Part shown: positions 45,838 through 54,593 of the stretch, one piece after another
Numbering within the stretch: the first letter of the stretch is position 1
Layout: each line of letters begins with the position of its first letter
NCBI GenBank assembly: GCA_016776905.1
Contig: JADHSM010000002.1
Location: forward strand, 62,001-126,000
Origin: Planctomycetota bacterium
GTDB taxonomy: Bacteria > Planctomycetota > UBA8108 > UBA1146
Reading direction: 5' to 3'
DNA length: 64,000 nucleotides
Notes under the pieces: model-generated
Database searches by the model: none
The model's input: only the letters and a program-made list of their open reading frames with translations
Told to the model about the DNA's origin: nothing
Translations under genes and position numbers: made by a program

Positions 45838-46728
45838 CTACAAGGACTGTGCTCCCTGATTTCTGTTTTCTACAGGAGTACTGTCACCGGCAAACCATGA
45901 TCTGATATTTTCGATCTGGGATTGACGAATAGAAGGCATACCCTCCGGGTCAAACCCTAAACTTCTCGGAAGCAGTCCTCGACGTTGAAGAGCACCCCAT
46001 GCTGCTTGGCGTATTCCTTCTTCGGTATCATCGAGGGCATCCGTCAAACTCCTGTTGGAGCTCGATCTTTTGTCATCTGCAAAACCACACACGCACAAAA
46101 ATCGAACTTCAGTATCCCGCTCATTGGGATACCGATCTTCTAATGCATCGAACGCTTGAGAGACCCCCAGCGAAAGTAGAATTGAGGCCGCCATTCTTCG
46201 AGCGGTCACCGGTCCCTCCTGAAGCACTGTCATCACGAGGGGAATAGAGACTTCACCAAACTCAAGTAGAGCTGTTTCGATAAGATCATCATCGAGGACA
46301 TTGCCTTCAGCGAGCATGGAGGAGAGTGTGGGCAACGCTCTTGGATCCCCTTCTCTTGCCAATATCGTACAGATCACTCGCTTAGTACGAGCCCCGATAA
46401 AAGGGTCCTGAAGTTCAGCCACCAACAGATTACGGGTGATCACTGGGGCTTTTCTCAAACTCACAAGGATTCGGTCCAGAGCATGCTTTTGAACTTCATC
46501 ATCGTAAGCCCCTAGATTAGGGATCAATGTTGTACTTCGAATGTCCTTCAGGACGTCTTCCCGACTTTCCTGTGGAGTAGGACCGGCACAGCCCCCGAGC
46601 AGGATGGCTCCTAGAAAGAGTGGAAGGACTACTGACCCAGCGGAGAGGACATTGCCAAGATTCCACCTAACAACAAGATTCCACCTGACAATACCAGGGC
46701 GAAGAGCTAGCGCGTGTGCTGGAACCAT
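45838..46728 (-). CDS. HEAT-repeat lipoprotein
   Basis: A 296-residue lipoprotein: the lipobox LLGGC ends the signal peptide near residue 47. The mature part is a chain of short helices resembling HEAT/armadillo repeats (DPRALPTLSSMLAEG, LIETALLEFGEVSIPLVMTVL, ARRMAASILLSLG). It is a scaffold-type protein with no visible enzyme motif. The signal peptide's N-region contains an 18-base duplication (VRWNLV/VRWNLG), which lengthens it beyond the usual size. Confidence 0.72.
   Translation of the reverse strand: MVPAHALALRPGIVRWNLVVRWNLGNVLSAGSVVLPLFLGAILLGGCAGPTPQESREDVLKDIRSTTLIPNLGAYDDEVQKHALDRILVSLRKAPVITRNLLVAELQDPFIGARTKRVICTILAREGDPRALPTLSSMLAEGNVLDDDLIETALLEFGEVSIPLVMTVLQEGPVTARRMAASILLSLGVSQAFDALEDRYPNERDTEVRFLCVCGFADDKRSSSNRSLTDALDDTEEGIRQAAWGALQRRGLLPRSLGFDPEGMPSIRQSQIENIRSWFAGDSTPVENRNQGAQSL
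46657..46686. repeat. 18-bp-period duplication in the lipoprotein signal region
   Basis: AAGATTCCACCT occurs at 46657-46668 and 46675-46686, an in-frame duplication that lengthens the lipoprotein signal peptide. Confidence 0.75.
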
Positions 46729-46773
46729 GGAAACTCCGCTGTTTCATCGGCCGAATGATTCGGACTGATGTTA

Positions 46774-49239
46774 TCAAAGCCCCTGAACGGGCCGACTCGT
46801 CGAGGTGTTCAGATCATCCCACCGTTCATCCAGATCCTGGAGACGACCTCCCAGTTGATCGAGAGTCACGGTTCTCTGACTAAAGGCTACAAGATCATCT
46901 TCAAGAACCCCCAGAGGTATCTCACCACTGGAAATCGTTTCCTGAAGTCGAACAGTTAAGAAGGTGGCAATCGCAAGGAAGTCCACATTCTTCTCAGCCA
47001 GAGCCGACAAAAGTTCTTTGTAATCAAGATCTGAAACGGACCGCGTGTCGGGATAAAGAATCAGAAGTTGATCTTCCAGTAGATCCCTGAACTTGCCATG
47101 CTCTTGCTCTGTCCTGCCCAATGACTCCACAAAGAGTGCAAAATCTTCCAAATCATCTTTCCCCAATAGCTGCAGGAGGTCGATGGTTTTATCGGACAGA
47201 TCTGTCTCGCCTCGCATCAGTACAATATCACCCTTCTCGTAGAAGGTTCTCAGTTTGTCGAAGGACAAACTGACGTGATAGGGACTCGTAGGCACAACGA
47301 TTTCCCTGCGTGGAGAGACAACATCGTCATAGGTGAGATCTGGGTTCAAACTTTTGATGTTTTCAACGAGAATCGCCGCCGCCTGGAAGAAGAGTTGCCT
47401 CTCTTCCTTGGACCAAGTGACCACAGACTTCTCCGGGTGCCTCAACTTCAAATAGCTGAGTTGTTCACTCGCCTCCGGAAGGTAATCCTCAAAGATTTTC
47501 AATTTACTGACGAGTTCTCGCTTCTTCACAATGCTCAAAAGAGTCAGATCGAGAACGTCATCACGAGAGAATCCCTCTACAGGGGTCCGGTTGACCGGAT
47601 CCAAGCCAACGAGATCTCTACCTTTAAGAATGTAGCGATCATTGAACAACACACTGTTACGTGTGTCGAAATGCCGACTCTCTTTGGGCATAGAAATCGG
47701 ATCGACTCCATCTTCAGCAAGAATGTGCGGAGTCAGAACAATGATGATCTCTGATCTTTGCTTCTTAGAACTTTTGCGACCGAAAAATTCGCCGATGATG
47801 GGCAAGTCACCTAAACCTGGAATGGAGTTCTTTGAGTCGAACTCACTCTCCTTGATCAGTCCACCCAGAATGAGGGGGCGGTGGTTCTTGACTCTGGCCT
47901 GTCCACGGAAGTTACGAGTAGCAACTTGCGGAATACCCAATAGATCTTCAGCGAAAACCTGCTGCCTGCCCTGCAAATTATTGACCGTGATATCGATCAG
48001 CATTGAAACTTCGTTCTCGTCGTTACCACTGATACGAGGTTTCACGACAAGTGTCGTACCGATATGCTCGGTGCCAACCGTGTTGACATTTTCGACAAAG
48101 TTTCCACCGCTGACATCTCTGACAACGTCAGTCGAAATGAAGGTGGGAATCTTTTCGCCCAAATGCAGTTGGCTTTGACGGTCATCCAAGGCATACAGTT
48201 TTGGTCGTGCCTTGATAATGGCATCGCCTTTTCTCACCAATGCATGAACCCCAGCAAGAAACTGGGAGGAAAGCGCTTCGGTGGTATCGTCGAAAAGGAA
48301 GGACAGGCCCGCCTGTTGAATCGGATTGAAATTGTCACCGATATTCTGAATGGCCTCGCCAGGCAAAGGTGAAGCGAAATTCACAACAGAACTTCGCTTT
48401 TCAAAAGCCAGAGTATCAATACCCAAATCGGTGAGAGCGTCAGCTTCCAATTCAATGATTTGGACTTCGATCATTATCTGGCGAGCAGGTACATCGATCA
48501 TCGCAATAAATTCTTCGATGCGCTTCACGTCATCCGTCGTTCCCACCACCAATAACCTGTTACGAGATTCCGTCGAGGGCGACTCTTCAAAAGTCAAAGA
48601 CAAAGAGGAGTCTTCTATTCCGGTTCCCAATTTCACAGGAGGCAATGAGATCGGATCGACATGAGGTATTTCCAAAACATATGGAAACTCTGGTAAATCC
48701 CATGAATGTAGGACCGTGTCACTGGCTGCTTCATACCGTGAATAAATAGCTTTTTTGTATGTTCGAGTGATGGTTCTGTTGCCTTGTTTAACAGAGTCAT
48801 TTTTGACTTCTTCTGTCCGGTGATACACCTGACATACCTTACTCGCTGCCAGAGCTTCAAGAACTAGTTGGAGTCCCGCATATTTCACAGTGATCGACTC
48901 TTGCTTCAAGCGGCCGCGGATTCCCACCAACTCAAATTCCCTGATCGTCTTGATCAAGGCTTCGGTAGTCGCAGGGTCCGCATTGAGCATCAAAGAGTTT
49001 TCCCGGTTCGGTAACTGGGAAATCGCTCCTGATTCGATGTATTTATTCAGGTCTGGAATATTGGAAAGAAAACCAAACACTTCTTCAGTGGTGGAGTGAA
49101 ACAACTCCACAAAAGTAATGTTTGGAACTTGGGCTTCTAGTCGATGTAAATCTGCGGTTCCCACACCAGGCACGATAGGAACGACCGCCAATAAGAGGGT
49201 GGCAATCAACAGAATAATATTGCTCTTGGGCCAAGCCAT
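46774..49239 (-). CDS. Secretin (GspD/PilQ-like) with long C-terminal extension
   Basis: About 821 residues from the ATG at 49239 (GAGGAAC upstream; the open frame extends further but without signal). The N-terminal signal (IILLIATLLLAVVPIVPG) directs export. N-domains include the junction DVKRIEEFIAMIDVPARQIMIEVQIIELE, and the secretin core is marked by QVATRNFRGQARV, LILGGLIKE and IPGLGDLPIIGEFFG. About 280 helical residues follow the core, unlike classic GspD. It would form an outer-membrane pore. No other type II secretion or pilus gene is adjacent. Confidence 0.88.
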   Translation of the reverse strand: MAWPKSNIILLIATLLLAVVPIVPGVGTADLHRLEAQVPNITFVELFHSTTEEVFGFLSNIPDLNKYIESGAISQLPNRENSLMLNADPATTEALIKTIREFELVGIRGRLKQESITVKYAGLQLVLEALAASKVCQVYHRTEEVKNDSVKQGNRTITRTYKKAIYSRYEAASDTVLHSWDLPEFPYVLEIPHVDPISLPPVKLGTGIEDSSLSLTFEESPSTESRNRLLVVGTTDDVKRIEEFIAMIDVPARQIMIEVQIIELEADALTDLGIDTLAFEKRSSVVNFASPLPGEAIQNIGDNFNPIQQAGLSFLFDDTTEALSSQFLAGVHALVRKGDAIIKARPKLYALDDRQSQLHLGEKIPTFISTDVVRDVSGGNFVENVNTVGTEHIGTTLVVKPRISGNDENEVSMLIDITVNNLQGRQQVFAEDLLGIPQVATRNFRGQARVKNHRPLILGGLIKESEFDSKNSIPGLGDLPIIGEFFGRKSSKKQRSEIIIVLTPHILAEDGVDPISMPKESRHFDTRNSVLFNDRYILKGRDLVGLDPVNRTPVEGFSRDDVLDLTLLSIVKKRELVSKLKIFEDYLPEASEQLSYLKLRHPEKSVVTWSKEERQLFFQAAAILVENIKSLNPDLTYDDVVSPRREIVVPTSPYHVSLSFDKLRTFYEKGDIVLMRGETDLSDKTIDLLQLLGKDDLEDFALFVESLGRTEQEHGKFRDLLEDQLLILYPDTRSVSDLDYKELLSALAEKNVDFLAIATFLTVRLQETISSGEIPLGVLEDDLVAFSQRTVTLDQLGGRLQDLDERWDDLNTSTSRPVQGL

Positions 49240-49453
49240 GGTGTTCCTCGATTGTGTATTTACCCCGGACGTGTTTCCTGTTCGACAAACGGACCTATTT
49301 AAGACGTTTGATCGCATCGAAGAGTTCCCGACGCAGGAAACAGTATCTAGGGTCAGCAAGTTATTATGATCGGCGCACAGATCTAGCCTCAGCCCCTGTC
49401 TCACAGGGGCACTCCAACTGGTCTGGTGACTGATTGTTCTTATTATCGGCACG

Positions 49454-51712
49454 TCATCTTCCATTCTCAACCAGAACCCAGCCGCTCCAGGCGGAAACTT
49501 GGTCATTACCAAATTGTCGCTTAATCGACCTACAAGCATCTCTCAGAGCCTCTGAAGCCATCTTTTGATCTTTTGCAGCCGCGATTATTTCCCCAATCAC
49601 CTCACGTGTCACCGCATCTTCAACTGGCCAGAGAGATCCTAGGAACCCATCACAACCCGCGTCGAAAGCCGCCCCAGTGAACCCCGCCAGATCATCCGCA
49701 CCGACAGCACTTGCCAAAGCGGTCTCGCAACCAGTGAGCAAAATGAGTCGGCAATTGGCCAGAGGAAGATGAGCCAATTCTCTCGCTTTGAACTCTCCAC
49801 TCTCGCTCTCGACACTTGGCGAAAGGAACAATTTTGATTCCAGAGGAGCTCTCGGATCGAAATCTCCGTGGCATGCCAGATGGAGAACTTGTGCGTTTCC
49901 AACCTCGGCAATCAACGATTCCACATTAGCCGCTGATCCACTGATCACTTTGGATTCTGGGATGGAACGACTCACTAATTTCCCCTCTTCCAATGCTCCT
50001 GGAAGACGAGGTCTATCTATCGCTTCGGGATCGACGAGGGATAACCATTTGCGTGAAGGTAGTGAGGAGAGTTCTCTTTTTGCCGCTCGCAAATTTGGAA
50101 GCATGCTCCATGAACAATGATCGAGGAGCGATCGCCCGTCCACCGGCAACATACTCCATGGCACACGGCGTAGATCACCTACGGGTATCAAAAGAAATCT
50201 ATCCCCACTCGGAGGAATATCATCGAAGACTCTTTTGGAGATCCATCTCGCAGACGTGATCGCCTTTCCTCTGGTTCGATGAAGATTATTGATATGACCA
50301 ACGAGTTCGCCATTTTCATGGTCAGTGACATCAACGACCCACTCACCATTCCTTGTTTTCCAACTCAATAGATGACGTCCTGTATCCAAGACAACCTGAA
50401 TAGAGAACTGATCTCCTACAGATTTAGCGATTCTATTAATTTGAAGAACGTCTAACGCAATCTCGCCGGGTCGCCTCATTCTGAGTGATTCACAAGCGGC
50501 AAGTGATTCGACAACCTTACCGCTCTTCGCAAGAAGCTCCGCAAGGAACAGTGCGGGCCCTCTTCTCTTAAACATCGCTGAAGAATCTTCCGAGTATCCC
50601 CACCGCATCGATTCCACAACTGCGACCGCTGATCTTGCAGAGTCTATGGCTTTATCACGATCTCCGGACACCTCATGTAACCTCGCGAGAGCTAACTCTG
50701 TTCTCCAGTTTGTATCTGAATCGCCATTAAGATCTCGCGCAGATTCGATAGCTGCCAATGTGTTTGATTTCCAGCCTCGTTCGGCGGAAGCCCTAGCTAT
50801 CTCTACCAATGACATTGAAGCGAGTCGCCGATCTCCCTTTTTTAGAGCGAGATTCAATGCAGATCTGGCATCTTTTAATGCCCCGTTCGATTCATCTCTG
50901 CGAACCTCGGGATCTTGACTTATCCGACCTTCTCGAAGACGTCTCTCGGCTCGGTCAATTAAACTTCGTATTCTTACGGAGGATGACTCATTGGAGATCT
51001 CGAAAGCTCTAGCCAATTGTTGCTTCGATGGCTGAATGTGAACACGATCAATCTTCGAAAACACATCTAGCACGGATGCATTAAGCCTGTGCCACTCGGC
51101 AAGCTGATCTACATCCATTCCTTCTTTCGAAACAGATTTCAACTCTCGATAAGCAATTGCTGGTTTCCCATCTCTCAGTTTCCTACCCACTCGGTCAAGG
51201 ATTTGAACTGTGGAATCACCATTGGGATACCAGGGAGAATTCTCCCACTGAATAGTTTGAGATAATTCCGTGATGGCTTGCTGGGAGTCTATCAATCTCG
51301 TGACGATTTCTCCGGGAGGTAAACGTCCAGGATCTGGACCAAGAACACCTTCACCATCGAGAAGAAGTTTTCCTCGACTACCGTCGATCCAATAACTTGC
51401 CAAAGTGATTTCTTGCCCCGCACTGATCAATATCACTTCGACAACACGCTCATCTTCTCCAGCGGGTATATCGATGGAAAAGACTTCTTTGCCAACAATG
51501 GGGCGATCACTCGTGAGGTGATCGATGAGGAGCGAAACGTCCGACGCATTTGCAGATGAAGTAGGTGCATTACAGAAACCAACAAAGCTGGCGACGAGAA
51601 GGAAAAGTACCTTCCACCCTTTCGCCTTGAGACGAAATGAGCCGGCACGTTGAATACGTGAGAAAAGAGCCAATAACCGGTCATGATCCGGAAAGATCCG
51701 GGACGCTGGCAA
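49454..51712 (-). CDS. Exported CHAT-domain (caspase-like) protein with TPRs
   Basis: A 752-residue protein. After an N-terminal export signal (KVLFLLVASFVGFCNA) there is a beta segment, then helical TPR-like repeats (about 200-420), then a CHAT protease domain. The catalytic dyad is visible: His about 615 in LHLACHGDF and Cys about 662 in LILLTGCETAL, with DDLAGFTGAAF after it. CHAT proteins are caspase/separase relatives acting in cleavage and defence or in envelope processes; here the signal peptide points outside the cytoplasm. TTG at 51712 is the apparent start. The secretin gene follows after about 215 bases. Confidence 0.82.
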   Translation of the reverse strand: MPASRIFPDHDRLLALFSRIQRAGSFRLKAKGWKVLFLLVASFVGFCNAPTSSANASDVSLLIDHLTSDRPIVGKEVFSIDIPAGEDERVVEVILISAGQEITLASYWIDGSRGKLLLDGEGVLGPDPGRLPPGEIVTRLIDSQQAITELSQTIQWENSPWYPNGDSTVQILDRVGRKLRDGKPAIAYRELKSVSKEGMDVDQLAEWHRLNASVLDVFSKIDRVHIQPSKQQLARAFEISNESSSVRIRSLIDRAERRLREGRISQDPEVRRDESNGALKDARSALNLALKKGDRRLASMSLVEIARASAERGWKSNTLAAIESARDLNGDSDTNWRTELALARLHEVSGDRDKAIDSARSAVAVVESMRWGYSEDSSAMFKRRGPALFLAELLAKSGKVVESLAACESLRMRRPGEIALDVLQINRIAKSVGDQFSIQVVLDTGRHLLSWKTRNGEWVVDVTDHENGELVGHINNLHRTRGKAITSARWISKRVFDDIPPSGDRFLLIPVGDLRRVPWSMLPVDGRSLLDHCSWSMLPNLRAAKRELSSLPSRKWLSLVDPEAIDRPRLPGALEEGKLVSRSIPESKVISGSAANVESLIAEVGNAQVLHLACHGDFDPRAPLESKLFLSPSVESESGEFKARELAHLPLANCRLILLTGCETALASAVGADDLAGFTGAAFDAGCDGFLGSLWPVEDAVTREVIGEIIAAAKDQKMASEALRDACRSIKRQFGNDQVSAWSGWVLVENGR

Positions 51713-51794
51713 TTGCGTAATGACGATACTCCGGTGTCGCAGACCGGAGCGGCATTCCGGTCAGGTCAGACTATGACGGATTTGATAAAAAACT

Positions 51795-52805
51795 TCAATG
51801 GTCTGCGGTCAGGTACCTCTCGTCTTCCCAGACCATGGGTTCACTGGGAAGTCGATCGAGTTGAAAGTCCGCGACCAAATCTGCGGGACGGAGGCGTGCC
51901 CCTCGAGGAGCCCAGCCACACAAATGTGCCAAAGCTCCGATGATCTCTTCAGGAGAGATTCCCTGCCGCCTGTAATAAGCCAAACTCGTATCTCCGTGAC
52001 GCTTGGCGAGCCTTTTCCCGTCAGGGCCTACGATGAGCGGGACGTGAATATGTCGAGGAGGAATCCCTCCCAAATGGCGATAGAGTAATAACTGCCTTGG
52101 CGTAGAAGGGATGAGGTCATCAGCCCGAAGCACTTCAGAGATACCATCCAGAGCATCATCCACCACCACCGCCAGTTGATAGGAAGGGGTTCCATCTCTT
52201 TTGCTCAAGACGAAATCTCCATTGAGAAGCCCTTCTTCCTGTCCTCTGAAATCGTCGAAGAATGGGATGGCGGGCTCCTCCACAAGTAACCGGAGAGCAG
52301 GATCTCTCCCCGTCGCTTCAGCCGCTTCCTCCATACTCCCCCAACGTCCCCGGCAAGTTCCTGGATAGATGGTCTCGGAGGGATGATCGCCAGAAGAAAC
52401 CTTTTCATGGGGTGCGCTCGCGGCTTCCTCAATCTCTTTTCTTGTGCAACAACAAGGATACGCCAATCCTGCTGAGATCAGGTCCTGAAGCGCCTTCTCA
52501 TGCAACGGAAGATGGTGACTCTGAATTCGAATCTCTTCGTCCCAGTCCAGTCCCAGCCATTCCAGATCCTCAATAGCAGACTCTGTGGCACCCGCCTTGA
52601 TCCTTGGGCCGTCCAGATCCTCGATACGAAGCAGCAACTTCCCCCCCTGTTGACGAATCGAGAGCCAAGCCAGAAGAAAAGATCTCGCATTCCCCAAATG
52701 CAGAACCCCTGTTGGACTCGGAGCCAGTCTCCCCACAGGAGGCTTGCCCGGCAATGATTCCCCAATGTCTGCCTGGGGAGGCTCAATTTCCGGATTCAGG
52801 GACAA
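51795..52805 (-). CDS. gluQ: Glutamyl-Q tRNA(Asp) synthetase
   Basis: A 336-residue truncated relative of glutamyl-tRNA synthetase, lacking the anticodon-binding domain; it attaches Glu to queuosine of tRNA-Asp. HIGH-type motif APSPTGVLHLGNAR, zinc-site Cys in YPCCCTRKE and the YPGTCRG segment, and a KMSKS-type motif KRLAKRHGD are visible. The start is TTG at 52805. No queuosine genes are nearby. An extra-short GltX is the alternative, but length and motifs favour GluQRS. Confidence 0.87.
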   Translation of the reverse strand: MSLNPEIEPPQADIGESLPGKPPVGRLAPSPTGVLHLGNARSFLLAWLSIRQQGGKLLLRIEDLDGPRIKAGATESAIEDLEWLGLDWDEEIRIQSHHLPLHEKALQDLISAGLAYPCCCTRKEIEEAASAPHEKVSSGDHPSETIYPGTCRGRWGSMEEAAEATGRDPALRLLVEEPAIPFFDDFRGQEEGLLNGDFVLSKRDGTPSYQLAVVVDDALDGISEVLRADDLIPSTPRQLLLYRHLGGIPPRHIHVPLIVGPDGKRLAKRHGDTSLAYYRRQGISPEEIIGALAHLCGWAPRGARLRPADLVADFQLDRLPSEPMVWEDERYLTADH

Positions 52806-52904
52806 TTTTCACTTCTCCATCCACTTCAAAAGCTCGGCATACAAAAGTCATGACCGTGATCTGACGTGGGTGATATCATGTAGATATGGATCGCAACAGG
52901 GTCC

Positions 52905-53206
52905 AGATCCCCTGATGTTCAACTTGCGGCGTGCGTAAGTTCTTCGGGGTTTAGACGAAAATTTCTAACTGGTAGGACGCTACCGGTGAGGACGATGCCC
53001 GGTTGTGGGTGTCACGTCCACGTGAGACTGGGATACTCCAATCCAAGAAAGGAGGTGGTCCATTGATGATTGTCCGTGGCTCTATCAGGAGGTGGGTTCG
53101 CTAACCCGTTCCTCTGACGGGGGAGGCGGAGAACCCGCCTTGCTCACCTGATAGAAAACAGGGTCCGGAGGGAATACCCTCCGGACCCTTTCTTCTTTTT
53201 TATGTC
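52905..53206 (+). ncRNA. Candidate structured RNA with complement to the 16S rRNA tail
   Basis: About 300 bases without a normal gene, dense in inverted repeats: AACTT/AAGTT closed by CCCC/GGGG (about 52909-52950), GGTAG/CTACC, TCACG/CGTGA, GGGTT/AACCC, GGCGG/CCGCC inside an outer CTATCAGG/CCTGATAG stem, then a strong terminator. At 53046-53061 AGAAAGGAGGTGGTCC complements the conserved 16S 3' end over 16 bases with one G-U. Two tiny ORFs occur (52995-53066, 23 aa; 53066-53104, 12 aa) overlapping as TGATG. It could be a small RNA or a leader encoding small peptides. It does not match tmRNA, SRP, RNase P or 6S signatures I know. Confidence 0.5.
53158..53206 (+). terminator. Terminator of the structured RNA
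   Basis: GGGTCCGGAGGG pairs with CCCTCCGGACCC around AATA and is followed by TTTCTTCTTTTTT. Confidence 0.9.
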
Positions 53207-53357
53207 TTCACTCCTCCGATTTATCTGAATATTCCAGATAAAAACGCCCCATACACCCCCATGTCCCTTGTATATGAGTGCCCCATCGCCAAGATGATCA
53301 TGCAGCGGCGGTCATAAGTCGATTCTCCGCATGGTTCCTGAAGGTTAGCGGGTTAAA

Positions 53358-54473
53358 TTGAGTTCTGACACCAAGGCTCGTCTGAAGAGCATCGAAGAAC
53401 TACTCAGCAGAATTCGACATGCCACCCGATTTGATGAACAAAAGGTTCGCCTCCAGAAACTGGAAAAGGTGATGTCCGCTCAGGATTTCTGGGAGGACCG
53501 CGAGGCTGCGGAAAAAGTCATCAAATCTATGAAATCTGTGAAGTCAGCCGTTCATTCGATTGAAAAGCTCGCCCAAGGAGTCGAAGACGTTCAGGTGCTG
53601 CTAGAACTCGCTGATTCCGAATCCGACGAAGAATCCCTCACAGAAGCCGACCTAGAAACACAAAATCTATTAGCCAGCGCAGAGAGCCTTGAACTCAAGA
53701 CTCTACTCAACGGCAAATATGATCAATCCAACGCATTTCTTGAGATTCAATCCGGTGCGGGCGGCACAGATGCCGCAGACTGGACGTTGATGGTTCAGCG
53801 AATGTTTATTCGCTGGGGAGAAAAACAAGGCTATAAGACCTCAGTCATCGATGAACAACCCGGTGAAGAAGCAGGCTTGAAGTCTTCCACCATTCATTTT
53901 GTGGGTGATTACTCTTATGGCTATCTCCGTTCAGAATCTGGCGTGCACCGAATCGTCAGAATCTCACCCTTCGATGCACAAGCACGGCGTCAAACTGCAT
54001 TTTGTTCAGTTCGAGTGACTCCTGAAACAGATCTGGCAGAAGGTGTCGAGATCGTGGATGCGGATTTGAGGATTGATACCTACCGGGCAAGTGGAGCAGG
54101 AGGGCAGCATGTCAATACGACCGATTCTGCCGTCAGAATCACTCACATGCCCACGGGAATCGTAGTGCAGTGTCAAAATGAGCGCAGCCAACATGCAAAC
54201 AAAGCCCAGGCGCTTCGTGTTCTCAAGGCGAGGATTCTTGAAGTTCAGGAAGAAAAACGCAGAGCAGAGATGGATGCCATACAGGGCACTAAAAGTGAGA
54301 TTGCATTCGGTAGCCAAATTCGCTCATATGTCATGCATCCCTACAAAATGATCAAGGACCACAGGTCTGATCATGAAACCAGTAACGTAGATGCCGTCCT
54401 CGATGGAGAACTACAACCCTTCATCGAGCACTGGTTGAGATACCAGAACCGAGAAGAGACAGAATCACAGTGA
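53358..54473 (+). CDS. prfB: Peptide chain release factor 2
   Basis: A 371-residue class I release factor. The GGQ tripeptide is in AGGQHVNTTDSAVRITH, and the stop-recognition tripeptide is SPF (VRISPFDAQARRQ), which identifies RF2 (UGA/UAA). The start appears to be TTG at 53358. The N-terminal helices are in frame with the rest, and I see no plausible upstream reading frame ending at a CTTTGAC-type site, so the usual autoregulatory +1 frameshift appears absent. The last codons form the first unit of a seven-copy repeat. Confidence 0.93.
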   Translation: MSSDTKARLKSIEELLSRIRHATRFDEQKVRLQKLEKVMSAQDFWEDREAAEKVIKSMKSVKSAVHSIEKLAQGVEDVQVLLELADSESDEESLTEADLETQNLLASAESLELKTLLNGKYDQSNAFLEIQSGAGGTDAADWTLMVQRMFIRWGEKQGYKTSVIDEQPGEEAGLKSSTIHFVGDYSYGYLRSESGVHRIVRISPFDAQARRQTAFCSVRVTPETDLAEGVEIVDADLRIDTYRASGAGGQHVNTTDSAVRITHMPTGIVVQCQNERSQHANKAQALRVLKARILEVQEEKRRAEMDAIQGTKSEIAFGSQIRSYVMHPYKMIKDHRSDHETSNVDAVLDGELQPFIEHWLRYQNREETESQ

Positions 54474-54579
54474 AAACAGAATCACAGTGAGAGACTGAAT
54501 CACAGTGAGAGACTGAAACACAGTGAGAGACAGAATCACAGTGAGAGACTGAAACACAGTGAAAACAGAATCCCAGTGA
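54456..54579. repeat. Seven tandem 17-18-bp units between prfB and glyA
   Basis: Seven units of the form GAGACTGAATCACAGTGA (variants GAGACAGAAT..., AAACAGAAT...) run without spacers from inside the prfB 3' end to 15 bases before glyA. Each contains TCACAGTGA or a close variant, a small inverted repeat, and each ends in TGA. The arrangement could be polymerase slippage or an array of binding or RNA-hairpin sites. Confidence 0.92.
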
Positions 54580-54593
54580 GAGAGGAATTGGTC

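Noticed and set aside
53041-53064. Fragment of a 16S rRNA gene on the minus strand
   Set aside because: Only the 16-base tail complement matches; the adjoining bases do not resemble the conserved 16S 3' region.
53330-53375. Programmed +1 frameshift at the start of prfB
   Set aside because: A TTCTGAC occurs near the start, but the frame that would precede it is closed by TAA a few codons upstream, and the N-terminus is already in frame.
54456-54579. CRISPR array
   Set aside because: Units are contiguous without spacers and too short for CRISPR repeats.
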